35,762 bases of DNA from JAUWQU01 sp964605095 (GTDB lineage: Bacteria; Planctomycetota; Phycisphaerae; SM23-33). Made by a program: the position numbers and the translations under genes. The stretch spans positions 1-35,762 of the forward strand of contig CAZSBS010000008.1 in NCBI GenBank assembly GCA_964605095.1, read 5' to 3'. The notes below the pieces were generated by a model, which saw only the letters and a list, made by a program, of their open reading frames with translations, had not been told where the DNA came from and made no database searches. Below are positions 1-7,807 of the stretch, piece after piece; position 1 is the first letter of the stretch; the number at the start of each line of letters is the position of its first letter.

Positions 1-2
1 CG

Positions 3-233
3 ATCCTGGAGATGGATCACATCATCGACGAGGACAACCGCGCGCTGGTCCGCTCGGCCCTTCACGCCAAGGCCGCGTCGCTGGGCGTCGAGGGCGTCTG
101 GGCGTTGATCAGCTTGGCAAGAGCCCTGGAACGAATCGGCGACCTCTGCGCGAACATCGCCGAGGACATCATCTTCCTGCGCACCGGCGACATCGTCCGC
201 CACAGCGACACCCTCGGCGAAAGCCGGCCGTAG
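3..233 (+). CDS. phoU: PhoU-family phosphate signalling protein, C-terminal fragment
   Basis: The reading frame is open from the window edge and ends at 233, so only about the last 76 residues are present. The segment ERIGDLCANIAEDIIF followed by GDIVRH is the conserved end of PhoU helical bundles, which carry the metal-binding E(D)xxxD-type repeat. PhoU proteins are cytoplasmic, act with the Pst phosphate transporter and the PhoR/PhoB sensor system, and restrain phosphate uptake. The upstream pst genes would lie outside the window. The ATG at 12 is internal to the frame and is not the true start. Family assignment is confident; the exact role is inherited from the family. Confidence 0.85.
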   Translation: MLEMDHIIDEDNRALVRSALHAKAASLGVEGVWALISLARALERIGDLCANIAEDIIFLRTGDIVRHSDTLGESRP

Positions 234-263
234 CGGGGATGCGGGGGATACAGAAGAAGAAAC

Positions 264-494
264 AGAAGAAACAGAAGAAGAAACGGGTTCACGCGGAGGG
301 CGCAGAGAAACGCTGAGGGGAAAAGAGGAAACAGAAGAAGCGTTTCGCGCGGAGGTCGCAAGAAGTGCGGAGGGGTGAGAAGAAACAAGCTCTGTGCGCG
401 CTGCTTCCACCCTGGGAAGCATGTCTCCTCTTCTTTCGCTCTTACCCTCCGCGTTCTCCGCGGCCTCTGCGTGAATCTTCTCCTTCTTCTTCTT
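264..494. repeat. Purine-rich imperfect hairpin repeat, copy A
   Basis: This fills most of the gene-free stretch 234-639. The left arm (about 274-319) is (GAA)-rich followed by GTTCACGCGGAGGGCGCAGA. The right arm (about 445-494) is its imperfect reverse complement, with CCTCCGCGTTCTCCGCGGCC and then a (CTT)n run. A second partial left-type unit lies at about 333-378. The same consensus recurs at 13791-13993 and 17421-17506. Short ORFs here are translations of the repeat, not genes. Confidence 0.7.
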
Positions 495-639
495 TTTCAC
501 ACGCATTTCACCGCGCCTTCATCAAACCTTAGCGGCCCGCGTCGAGACTCATGCCCATACGGCGGAAGGATGAGCCGGCAAGGCGCCCGCGGTGGGCGAG
601 ACAGATGACGCTTGGGATACCTATGGAAGGAGACGTTGG

Positions 640-2007
640 ATGCGGAGAATCATCAGGTGGATGGCGGTGGGGATTGTCGTTGCCTGTACAGCCCTGGCGC
701 CCGCGGCGGAAACTGACAGCGAGGACCTCAAGACTACAGTGGAGGCCCTCAAGGCGCGCCTGAAGGACCAGTCCAACCGCCTGGCGGAACTGGAGAACCA
801 GCAGGCCGCCCAGAATGCGTCGATGGCGAAGATCGCCAAGGACATGGCCGACAGCGCCGCCAGCAAGCCCTCCATGCCAAGCTGGTTGGACAACCTCAAG
901 CTCTCCGGCGATCTGCGGCTGCGGCTCCAGAACGACCGGTACTCCGGCAGCGGCCGCCCGGACAGCAAGGCCGGCAACAAGGCGCGATTCCGCCTGCGGG
1001 TCGGTTTGGTCAAGACCTGGCTGGACGACCAGATGGAAGTGGGCTTCCGCCTGGCAAGCGGCAGCGATAACAACCCCACATCCACCAACCAGACCTTCGA
1101 GACCAACTTCGAGAAGCACCCGGTCTGGATAGACCGCGCCTATGCCAAGTACACGCCCAAGTGCGCCCCCGGCCTGACGGTCATGGCCGGCAAGATGGGC
1201 GTTCCGCTGGTCAACACCGACCTGATCTGGGACAGCGACGTCAACCCCGAGGGCGCATGGGTTCAGTACAAGCCCAAGTACGGCGACTTCTCGCCGTTCG
1301 CCAATGTCGGCATGTGGAGCCTCTCGGAGCGCGTCCAGCACAAGCACGGGCTGGACGACATCGGCGGGGGCAAGATGGCGGTCGACTACACGCTGGTCAA
1401 CGCCACGATGATGTCGTACCAGGCCGGCGTGGACTGGCGGATCCAAAAGGACGTCAAGTGGACCGTGGCCGCGACGTACTACCAGTTCAGCAATTACGAT
1501 CAGACCTACAGCAGGGCCAACGGAAACACGGAGACCACCGATACGCTGACAAGCCCGCTTGGGGCCACGAGCACCTACAAGCGCGTCAGTGATTTCCGCA
1601 TGATAGACATGATCAGCCAGTTGTCATGGAAGCTTTGCAACCTGAAGTGGTCCGCGTACGTGGACATTGTCCACAACTGCGGCGACAACGTTGAGGCCGA
1701 GGGCTTCCGCGGCCAGGACAACGGCTACGCCGTCGGCCTGAAGGTCGGCGAGAACAAGAAGAAGGGCGACTGGTCCTTGGGATACAAGTACGCCTACATC
1801 GAGGCCAACTGCACGCCGGGCGCATTCAACGACAGCGACTTTGGCGGCACCAACCGCAAGGGCCACGTCGTCGGCGGCACGTACAACATCACCGACGACC
1901 TGACGTTCGGCCTGAACGTATTCCTGACCGAACCCGTCGCCGGGTCTGAAGCCGCGGCTGACTACGACGACATGACAACCATGGCGGACCTGGTCTGGAA
2001 GTTCTGA
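640..2007 (+). CDS. Putative outer-membrane porin
   Basis: The product is 456 residues. It starts with a signal peptide (MRRIIRWMAVGIVVACTAL, cut near APAAE), then a predicted coiled coil of about 35 residues (LKARLKDQSNRLAELENQQA). The rest alternates aromatic and polar residues as in a beta-barrel and ends in Phe (LVWKF), the usual end of outer-membrane barrels. The coiled coil plus barrel layout matches putative porins that anchor to the cell wall and pass small solutes. The start is the ATG at 640, because AAGGAGA lies six bases upstream; the frame also opens at 592 without a site. It follows phoU, so a phosphate role is possible, but nothing in the sequence shows the substrate. Confidence 0.75.
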   Translation: MRRIIRWMAVGIVVACTALAPAAETDSEDLKTTVEALKARLKDQSNRLAELENQQAAQNASMAKIAKDMADSAASKPSMPSWLDNLKLSGDLRLRLQNDRYSGSGRPDSKAGNKARFRLRVGLVKTWLDDQMEVGFRLASGSDNNPTSTNQTFETNFEKHPVWIDRAYAKYTPKCAPGLTVMAGKMGVPLVNTDLIWDSDVNPEGAWVQYKPKYGDFSPFANVGMWSLSERVQHKHGLDDIGGGKMAVDYTLVNATMMSYQAGVDWRIQKDVKWTVAATYYQFSNYDQTYSRANGNTETTDTLTSPLGATSTYKRVSDFRMIDMISQLSWKLCNLKWSAYVDIVHNCGDNVEAEGFRGQDNGYAVGLKVGENKKKGDWSLGYKYAYIEANCTPGAFNDSDFGGTNRKGHVVGGTYNITDDLTFGLNVFLTEPVAGSEAAADYDDMTTMADLVWKF

Positions 2008-2105
2008 CACTATTTGGCGAATCGGGCGAGGTACTGGGGCGTGCCGGCCAGCTACACGGCACCGAACCGTTGCATACGCCACCGTCGGCGGGTATTGTGC
2101 CGATC

Positions 2106-2567
2106 ATGGCTCAGCGGAAGAAACCAACCCAACCCAAGGTGGCGATCTCCTCGACGCAGAAGGCCATCCGCGTTCCGCGAAAACGGATCGCGGAGTTGGT
2201 GGCGTTCGTGGCGTCGGCCGAGGGATATCGCGTCGCCGACGCGGACATCGCGGTGGTCGATTCGGCGAAGATGGCGGAGCTCAACCGCCGCTACCTGCGC
2301 CACTCGGGGGCCACGGACGTGCTGAGCTTCGACCTGTCGGAGGCCCCCAAGATCGGGCTTAGCGTGCAGTTGATCGTCTGCGGTGACGTTGCGGCGGCCG
2401 AGGCGGCCTCGCGCGGCCTGACTCCCGCGTGCGAGTTGCTGCTGTACATAGTCCACGGCCTGCTGCACATGATGGGCTACGAGGATGAGTCCATCCGCGG
2501 GTCCGTCCGCATGCAGGCCCGCCAGGAGGAACTGCTGGAGCAGTTCCTCGCGATCAAAATTCTCTGA
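2106..2567 (+). CDS. ybeY: Endoribonuclease YbeY (rRNA maturation)
   Basis: The product is about 153 residues, the usual size for YbeY, a cytoplasmic metal-dependent endoribonuclease that acts in 16S rRNA 3' maturation and ribosome quality control. Seen: LNRRYLRHSGATDVLSF, matching the family core (LN..yR..d.pTDVLSFp), a GDV strand, and the metal motif HGLLHMMGYEDE near residue 117. The family motif is HGxLHLxGYDH; the first two histidines are present (about 117 and 121), but the third ligand position (about 127) is Asp. The start is uncertain: ATG 2106 begins a basic N-terminus, and ATG 2070 is an alternative; neither has a clear ribosome site. A strong terminator follows at 2764-2810. Confidence 0.85.
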   Translation: MAQRKKPTQPKVAISSTQKAIRVPRKRIAELVAFVASAEGYRVADADIAVVDSAKMAELNRRYLRHSGATDVLSFDLSEAPKIGLSVQLIVCGDVAAAEAASRGLTPACELLLYIVHGLLHMMGYEDESIRGSVRMQARQEELLEQFLAIKIL

Positions 2568-2647
2568 ATTCGCCCGACAAGGCGGTATTTCCCATGTTCC
2601 CAACAGGGCCGGTTTGCCGATAGGCCAATCAGACAGTTGAATCACGC

Positions 2648-2668
2648 GGGCCGGCATGATGCCGGCCC
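2648..2668. repeat. REP-like GC palindrome
   Basis: GGGCCGGC-ATGAT-GCCGGCCC forms a perfect 8-bp stem with a five-base loop between ybeY and its terminator. No poly-T follows, so it looks like a REP-type palindrome rather than a terminator. Nothing else is seen in 2568-2763. Confidence 0.5.
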
Positions 2669-2763
2669 GGCCCGGCATGGCGCGGGAACAAGAGATCCGG
2701 CGCCGCGGGAGATAATTGCTTACTGACCGGCCGCGAACGTCAAGAGTGCGAGCCGTTGGCCAG

Positions 2764-2810
2764 CGCCCGAGTCTCGGCAAGTTCCGCCGAGGCCCGGGCG
2801 TCGCTTTTTT
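2764..2810 (+). terminator. Rho-independent terminator downstream of ybeY
   Basis: A 15-position stem (CGCCCGAGTCTCGGC against GCCGAGGCCCGGGCG, with one A-C mismatch and one G-T pair), a seven-base loop, then TCGC and six T. The T run is on the + strand, so it would end the ybeY transcript just before the convergent gene at 2817. Confidence 0.75.
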
Positions 2811-2816
2811 GGGGGA

Positions 2817-3851
2817 TCAGGCATTCCGCGATTCCCACTGGGCCTCATCAGGCCCGAAGAGCCGGACTCGCCGCTTCTTGTACTCGGCCATGGTCCAGAG
2901 TTCGACGTGGTCGGTAAGGCTCGTCGTGGCGAGGATGGTCTCGATTGCCAGGCGGCAGTCCTGCTCGCTTCGCCCGTGGATCATGGTGTATAGGTTGTAG
3001 GGCCAGGCGGGGCCGGTCGGGCGGAGGTAGCAGTGGCTGATGCCGGCGACCTGGGCGGCGCGCGGGCCGTCGGCGTCGGCCTGGGCGGCGTCCGCGGCCC
3101 AGGCGACCAGGACGTTCGCCTTGCTGCCGGCGGCGCGGTGGTGCAGCACGGCCGAGTAGCGTCGCATGTACCCAGCCTCCAGCATTGCCAGGCCACAGTC
3201 CAGCAGCGTATCGATGTCGAGGCCTTCCGCCGCCGCCAGCGTGGCGAACGGCTCGGCCTGGCCGGGCAGGTCGATCTGAAGGGCGCGGATGGCTTGTATC
3301 TGAGTGTCGGTCAACTGTGGTGCCGGCGCTTCGGCGCGGGCGGGTCCGGAGGCGCCTGGGGCGTCATTGGCGGCTGGGGCGGGCGTCGGCTCGTCGCCTT
3401 CCATGTCGAAACGGACCTGGAGCTTGTAGCGCCGGATCGTCGGCAGCACCATGTGCCTGGTCGCGCCAACCAGCCTGGCCAGCAGCTCGGCCGAGGCATC
3501 CAGGCCGAGCCGGCTTTGAGGGCTTGTCGCCAGGGTCAGCCAGAGGTTCAACTCGCCGGCGCGTCCGTAGCAGTGTGAGACGCCGGGATGCGAGGCTGCG
3601 ATTTTGCCGGCCTGGTCGAGCCTGTCAGCCGGCACGCTCAGGGCCACCAGGGCCTGGCGGTAGCCCAGTGCGACGGCGTCGAAGATTGCGGAGATTTCGC
3701 GGATGATTCCGGCTTGCCGCAGCGCGGCGATGCGATCTATGACGGCGGCCTCGTCGCAGCCCAACTCGTCGGCAAGTTGGGAAAACGGCCTGGCGACGAG
3801 CGGCACGCCGGCCTGGATGCGGTTAAGCAGTTGTCGGTCGAGTTCGTCCAT
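2817..3851 (-). CDS. Fused two-domain siroheme decarboxylase (AhbA/AhbB- or NirDL-like)
   Basis: The product is 344 residues with two Lrp/AsnC-type siroheme decarboxylase modules joined by an Ala/Pro-rich linker (about 155-185). Module 1 begins MDELDRQLLNRIQAG with a winged helix, then GIIREISAIFDAVALGYR, HPGVSHCYGR, NLW and the closing IRRYKLQVRFDM. Module 2 shows GYMRRYSAVLHH, VAGISHCYLRP, WPYNLYTMIHG and a final EYKKRRVRLF. In the family these proteins convert siroheme to 12,18-didecarboxysiroheme for haem d1 or the alternative haem pathway; AhbA and AhbB are normally separate chains, though fused forms exist. It is the last gene of a six-gene operon, eight bases after the preceding stop. 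The ATG at 3851 gives the standard module start; the frame is open further upstream, overlapping the preceding gene. Which pathway it serves is inference. Confidence 0.82.
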   Translation of the reverse strand: MDELDRQLLNRIQAGVPLVARPFSQLADELGCDEAAVIDRIAALRQAGIIREISAIFDAVALGYRQALVALSVPADRLDQAGKIAASHPGVSHCYGRAGELNLWLTLATSPQSRLGLDASAELLARLVGATRHMVLPTIRRYKLQVRFDMEGDEPTPAPAANDAPGASGPARAEAPAPQLTDTQIQAIRALQIDLPGQAEPFATLAAAEGLDIDTLLDCGLAMLEAGYMRRYSAVLHHRAAGSKANVLVAWAADAAQADADGPRAAQVAGISHCYLRPTGPAWPYNLYTMIHGRSEQDCRLAIETILATTSLTDHVELWTMAEYKKRRVRLFGPDEAQWESRNA

Positions 3852-3859
3852 TGGGCCGG

Positions 3860-4390
3860 CTAGACTTCCCACGGTTCGCTTTCGTGCCGCAGCGCCTTTG
3901 GCGGCGAGAGCAACTCGTGGTATATCACGGCCTGGCGGAGGGTGTCGGGATTCGACAGGTCCACCGCCATGGTCGGGACGGCCCATGCGCGGGGGCCGGG
4001 TGCGCCGGACTTGTCGGCGTTGTCGTAAAAGTCGTGGCGGCTTGTCGACGGCATGTCGGCCTGGGCATTGACCAAGCTGTGTTCCGTCGGCTGAAGCACG
4101 ACAGGCTCTATCGGCTGGGTGGGCGGCTTTTGACGGTGCCGCTGCTGGGTTTGCCGCAGTGGACGCTGCTGCATGGGCGCTCGCAGGGTTTGTGCGGCCC
4201 GGTCGGCCTCGAGGTCTTCCTGAAGGCGTAGGGCCTGCTCGGCGGCCTGCTGTTCGGCCTGCTTTTGCGAGGCTTTTTTGCCCAGCCACCGGACCACCGC
4301 CACCGCGCCGGCCGCGCCGAGAATCAATATCAGTCGGAGCAGATCCCCGGCGTCCTCGCCCGCGGCCAGGATGTTGGATAATGAAGTCAT
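3860..4390 (-). CDS. Small membrane-anchored protein of unknown function
   Basis: The product is 176 residues and I do not recognise a family. Seen: one hydrophobic segment near the N-terminus (LLRLILILGAAGAVAVV, about 18-34), then a basic Gln/Ala/Glu-rich stretch (about 38-90) likely to be a coiled coil or extended, then a soluble tail with WAVPTMAVDLSNPDTLRQAVIYHE. That layout suggests a cytoplasmic or periplasmic domain on a membrane anchor. It starts six bases after the floA stop and ends eight bases before the siroheme decarboxylase, so it is co-transcribed with both. A role as a partner of the FloA/NfeD membrane assembly is a guess from position only. Confidence 0.7.
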   Translation of the reverse strand: MTSLSNILAAGEDAGDLLRLILILGAAGAVAVVRWLGKKASQKQAEQQAAEQALRLQEDLEADRAAQTLRAPMQQRPLRQTQQRHRQKPPTQPIEPVVLQPTEHSLVNAQADMPSTSRHDFYDNADKSGAPGPRAWAVPTMAVDLSNPDTLRQAVIYHELLSPPKALRHESEPWEV

Positions 4391-4396
4391 GCCGTG

Positions 4397-5470
4397 TTAC
4401 TTGTTCTCCGGCTTATCCTGCCCGCCGGGCCTGGGTCTGCTGATGCTGTCCCGCATGGACGTGTCGGCCTGGATGTTCTTCATCCGGTAATAGTCCATGA
4501 TGCCGAGGTGTCCGGAGCGGAAGCTTTCCGCGATGGCGAGCGGGATTTCCGCCTCCGCCAGGACTACCTTGGCGCGGTTCTCCTGGACCTGTGCGACCAT
4601 TTCCTGCTCGCGTGCCAGTGCCATGGCACGGCGTTTCTCGGCCTCGGCCTGGAACCGCCGCTTGTCCGCCTCGGCCTGGTCGGCCTGGAGCTTGGCGCCG
4701 ATGTTCTCGCCCACGTCCACGTCGGCGATGTCGATCGAGAGGATCGAGAAGGCAGTGCCCGCGTCGAGGCCCTTTTCCAGCACGCGCTGGCTGATGGTGT
4801 CGGGGTTCTCCAGCACGGTCTTGTACGAATCCGACGAGCCGATGGTCGTCACGATGCCCTCGCCGACGCGGGCGATAATCGTCTCCTCGGTGGCACCGCC
4901 GATGAGCCGCTCGATGTTCGCCCTCACCGTCACGCGGGCCTTGGCCTTTACCTGGATGCCGTCCTTGGCAACCGCGTCGATGGTGCTTCGACCGCTTTTG
5001 GGGTTCGGGCAGTCGATGACCTTGGGGTTCACCGACGTCTGCACCGCGTCGAGGATGTCGCGACCGGCCAGGTCGATTGCGGTCGCGGTCTTCCAGCTAA
5101 GGTCGATGTTCGCGCGGTTGGCGGCGATCAGGGCCGTGATGACGCTTGGCACGTGCCCGCCGGAAAGGTAGTGGCATTCGAGATCCCTTGTCGTGACATT
5201 CAGGCCCGCCTGGATCGCGCGGATCTTGCCCATCACGATCACCTGCGGGTCCACCTTCCGCATCGCCATGCCGAACAACTCGACCATCCGCACCCCGGCG
5301 TTGGCGAAGTACGCCTGCGCCCACAGCTTGATGAACTTGGTAAAGATGAGGAACACGATCAGTACGACCAGGCCCACCAGGCCCAGGCCGACATAGAGCA
5401 ATATGTACCCGATGCTTGGGCCTTCAGAGTTCTCACCGAGCGCCAGCATTGTCGCCAGGATGTTCATCAT
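4397..5470 (-). CDS. floA: Flotillin-like protein FloA
   Basis: The product is 357 residues, the usual FloA length (about 330). Seen: an N-terminal membrane hairpin or segment (about 20-45, ILLYVGLGLVGLVVLIVFLI), an SPFH domain with FAKAGV-like FANAGVRMVELFGMAMRKVDP and the signature NVTTRDLECHYLSGGHVPSV, then a helical part with AEAEKRRAMALAREQEM. FloA organises functional membrane microdomains and works with NfeD proteins, two of which lie directly upstream. The ATG at 5470 has AAAGGGA seven bases upstream; ATG 5467 is an alternative. The 81-base spacer before it contains only a short CCGGG/CCCGG palindrome. Confidence 0.93.
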   Translation of the reverse strand: MMNILATMLALGENSEGPSIGYILLYVGLGLVGLVVLIVFLIFTKFIKLWAQAYFANAGVRMVELFGMAMRKVDPQVIVMGKIRAIQAGLNVTTRDLECHYLSGGHVPSVITALIAANRANIDLSWKTATAIDLAGRDILDAVQTSVNPKVIDCPNPKSGRSTIDAVAKDGIQVKAKARVTVRANIERLIGGATEETIIARVGEGIVTTIGSSDSYKTVLENPDTISQRVLEKGLDAGTAFSILSIDIADVDVGENIGAKLQADQAEADKRRFQAEAEKRRAMALAREQEMVAQVQENRAKVVLAEAEIPLAIAESFRSGHLGIMDYYRMKNIQADTSMRDSISRPRPGGQDKPENK

Positions 5471-5551
5471 TGTCCGTCCCTTTCTGTTTGGCTAAGCACT
5501 CCGGGCAAGCCCCGGCCGGCGTCGCTTCCTTCAAGTTATATGCCCAATGCT

Positions 5552-6049
5552 TCAGGCTTCCACTTTCCGCACGATTACCGACGTTCCGCCGGCGCGGATC
5601 ACCTTTACCTGCCCGCCCTTCTCGATCAGGCCGGTCTCGGCCTCGGCGACGATCCGCTTTCCGTCGATCCGCACGAAGCCGCTAGGCCTCAGGAGCGTCT
5701 CGGCCGTGGTGACCCGGCCCACGTACCGGCTCAGGTCATCGGCCTCGGGTGTGCCCTCGCCCGCCGCGACCGTCTCGCGCCGCAGGCCGATTTTCCGGCC
5801 AAGGCTCGTCTTCGGCAGAATCTTGACCGCCGCGACGGTGTAGATCACCATCACAATCGGCGCCGCGACACCCGCCACAACACCCGCGACGGGATCAAGC
5901 GTGTAGCAGAGGTACACCGCCCATGCCACGGCCGCGATGGCCACGGCCGCCAGCACGCCGAAAGTGGGCGTGCAGATCTCCACGACGATCAGAATCATCG
6001 CCACGACGATCAACGCGACGATCAGCAGCACCGTTTCGGCCAGACCCAT
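5552..6049 (-). CDS. Short NfeD-family membrane protein
   Basis: The product is about 165 residues: two or three membrane segments (LIVALIVVAMILIVVEICT; VLAAVAIAAVAWAVYLC; VVAGVAAPIVMVIYTVAAV), then a C-terminal OB-fold-like domain containing YVGRVTTAETLLRPSGFVRIDG and GGQVKVIRAGGTSVIVRKVE. This is the short NfeD form, which lacks the protease domain and accompanies flotillins. The ATG at 6049 was chosen because AAGGA stands seven bases before it; a TTG at 6064 that overlaps the upstream stop is possible. It lies between the long NfeD and floA, the usual arrangement. Confidence 0.85.
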   Translation of the reverse strand: MGLAETVLLIVALIVVAMILIVVEICTPTFGVLAAVAIAAVAWAVYLCYTLDPVAGVVAGVAAPIVMVIYTVAAVKILPKTSLGRKIGLRRETVAAGEGTPEADDLSRYVGRVTTAETLLRPSGFVRIDGKRIVAEAETGLIEKGGQVKVIRAGGTSVIVRKVEA

Positions 6050-6060
6050 GTTCTTGTCCT

Positions 6061-7794
6061 TCAAGTCCTCGTAACAACCACGCGGTTGCTCTCGTTGCGG
6101 ATCACTTTCACTTCGGTCCCGGCGGGGATGTACTCGCCTTCGGTGACGGCGTCGACTATTGCCTCGCCGAAACGGACCTGCCCGGCCGGGCGGCAGATGG
6201 CGGTTACAACGCCCGTCTGGCCGGGGCTAATCGCCAGCATGCCCGCCAGGGCTGGGTCGCTCGTCGCGGCCGAGGCGGCGGGGGCGGGTTTGAGGATGAT
6301 CCAGTTCGCCATGGGCACCTTCGGCAGGAACTTCGCCAGCAGAAACATTGCCGCCACTGAGGCCAGTAGTCCGATGCCCATCGCGGTAGCGCCGGTCTGA
6401 AACACGGACCATGCCAACTCGCCCGACGGCAGCGGCAGCTTGTCCGGGGCGTTGGGCACGATGAAGGCCAACAGGCCGATAAGGCAGAAGATTATCCCCA
6501 GCGTGCCCGTCACGCCGAAGCCCGGCGTGATGAACACTTCCACGGCCAGCAGCGCCAGGCCCAGGACGAACACGGCGATTTCCCACCACTGTGCCATACC
6601 GGTCAGGTACCGGCTGCCGACCAGCAGGCCCAGGCAGATCAAGGCAATGGAGCCGAAAAGCCCAAAGCCCGGCGTGTGCATCTCGATGTAGGCGCAGATG
6701 ATCATGCCGAAAAACAGCAGGGACGTGACAATCCCGCTGGTCAGGAAGTCCACAAGTGATTCCGACCATGAGTCTTCCAGGACCTCGAACTTGCCGGCCA
6801 GGCCGTAGTGTTTGGCCAAACCAGCCAGCGGATCGTCTGGTGGGGCCTTTACAATCGCCGAGGCGAAACCGTATTCCAGAGCCTGGCTGGAAGTCATCGT
6901 CAGCAGCTTGCCCTCGGGGACCGCGATGCGGAGCAGGTCCCACTCGGCCTTGGGGTTGGACTCCACGTTGCTTAGCCCCGGCGGGATCGTCACCTTCCCG
7001 CGGTAATCCTTGGATAGCGCGTACCGCAACTCGCGTGTCTTCTTGTCTCGGACCAGCCAGACTTCGAGGTCGTCGTCGACCATCGACTGTGCCAGCGCCT
7101 GGCTGTAACCGTGCATCTCGGCGGACTCCTCGAACTCCGCGCGGACTACGGTTTCCTGCTTGTCCGGGGGCATGACCAGCTTAACGCCCTCGGGAATGGT
7201 CATGACCACACCGCAGTCGCCCAGCAAGCCGACTGGCGTCATGACGATCTCGTCGCAGGCGATGGCGATCAGCGCCCCGGCCGAGATAGACCGCGTGCGC
7301 GTGTAGCAGACTACCCGCATGCCCTCCGCGTAGGTCTTGAGCAGCCGGGCTATGTCCATGCCGGCGAAGAGCTCGCCGCCCCAGGTGTCCATGTCAAGGA
7401 CTACGAACTTGGCGCCGGCCGTCCGGCAGCGGATGAGCTTGCGCTTGATAGCGTCGTGGGTCTTCTCGTTGATTGGCTCCCGAATCGGTATGACGAACGC
7501 GATGGTCACCTGCTCAGGCAGCGGGGGAAGCTTGCGGCCTCGGACCGGCGGGGCGAACCAGCCTTCATCGGTGACCTTCGCGTTTGGCGGCGCGGCGGCA
7601 GGTTGCGTGGCGGGGGCCGTCGCGGACGCGGGGGCGGCGGCGCCCGTTGCGCCTGGCTGCGTGGCGGCGCCCCGCGCCAGGGCGCCCGCCAAACTCCCGG
7701 CCGCGAGAAGCAGCAATACCAACGACCCCCTCAAGCGGCGCCGAGGGACCAGGCTTCGAATCGCATTGATCGAACTGTTTCTTCGTGCCCGCAT
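6061..7794 (-). CDS. Long NfeD-family membrane serine protease
   Basis: The product is 577 residues. An N-terminal basic stretch and signal anchor (about 21-42) lead to an Ala/Pro/Thr-rich linker with ATQP repeats. A ClpP/SppA-like domain follows (about 95-330), with the DTWGGEL turn near residue 136 and the probable nucleophile Ser171 in SISAGALIA. Four to five membrane segments (about 355-500) and a C-terminal OB-fold (GQTGVVTAICRPAGQVRFGEAIV) complete it. This is the full-length NfeD architecture, a membrane protease that cuts hydrophobic peptides and partners flotillin or stomatin. The usual lysine partner could not be placed with certainty. It begins 13 bases after the oxidoreductase stop and ends just before the short NfeD. 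Confidence 0.88.
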   Translation of the reverse strand: MRARRNSSINAIRSLVPRRRLRGSLVLLLLAAGSLAGALARGAATQPGATGAAAPASATAPATQPAAAPPNAKVTDEGWFAPPVRGRKLPPLPEQVTIAFVIPIREPINEKTHDAIKRKLIRCRTAGAKFVVLDMDTWGGELFAGMDIARLLKTYAEGMRVVCYTRTRSISAGALIAIACDEIVMTPVGLLGDCGVVMTIPEGVKLVMPPDKQETVVRAEFEESAEMHGYSQALAQSMVDDDLEVWLVRDKKTRELRYALSKDYRGKVTIPPGLSNVESNPKAEWDLLRIAVPEGKLLTMTSSQALEYGFASAIVKAPPDDPLAGLAKHYGLAGKFEVLEDSWSESLVDFLTSGIVTSLLFFGMIICAYIEMHTPGFGLFGSIALICLGLLVGSRYLTGMAQWWEIAVFVLGLALLAVEVFITPGFGVTGTLGIIFCLIGLLAFIVPNAPDKLPLPSGELAWSVFQTGATAMGIGLLASVAAMFLLAKFLPKVPMANWIILKPAPAASAATSDPALAGMLAISPGQTGVVTAICRPAGQVRFGEAIVDAVTEGEYIPAGTEVKVIRNESNRVVVTRT

Positions 7795-7807
7795 ATGGAA
7801 TGGTATG

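Noticed and set aside
2041..2061. Terminator after the porin gene
   Set aside because: GTGCCG/CGGCAC gives only a 6-bp stem with a ten-base loop and no T run.
4394..6400. A 668-codon + strand frame opposite floA and the NfeD genes
   Set aside because: It crosses three well-supported minus-strand genes and shows no domain; it is a GC-skew shadow.
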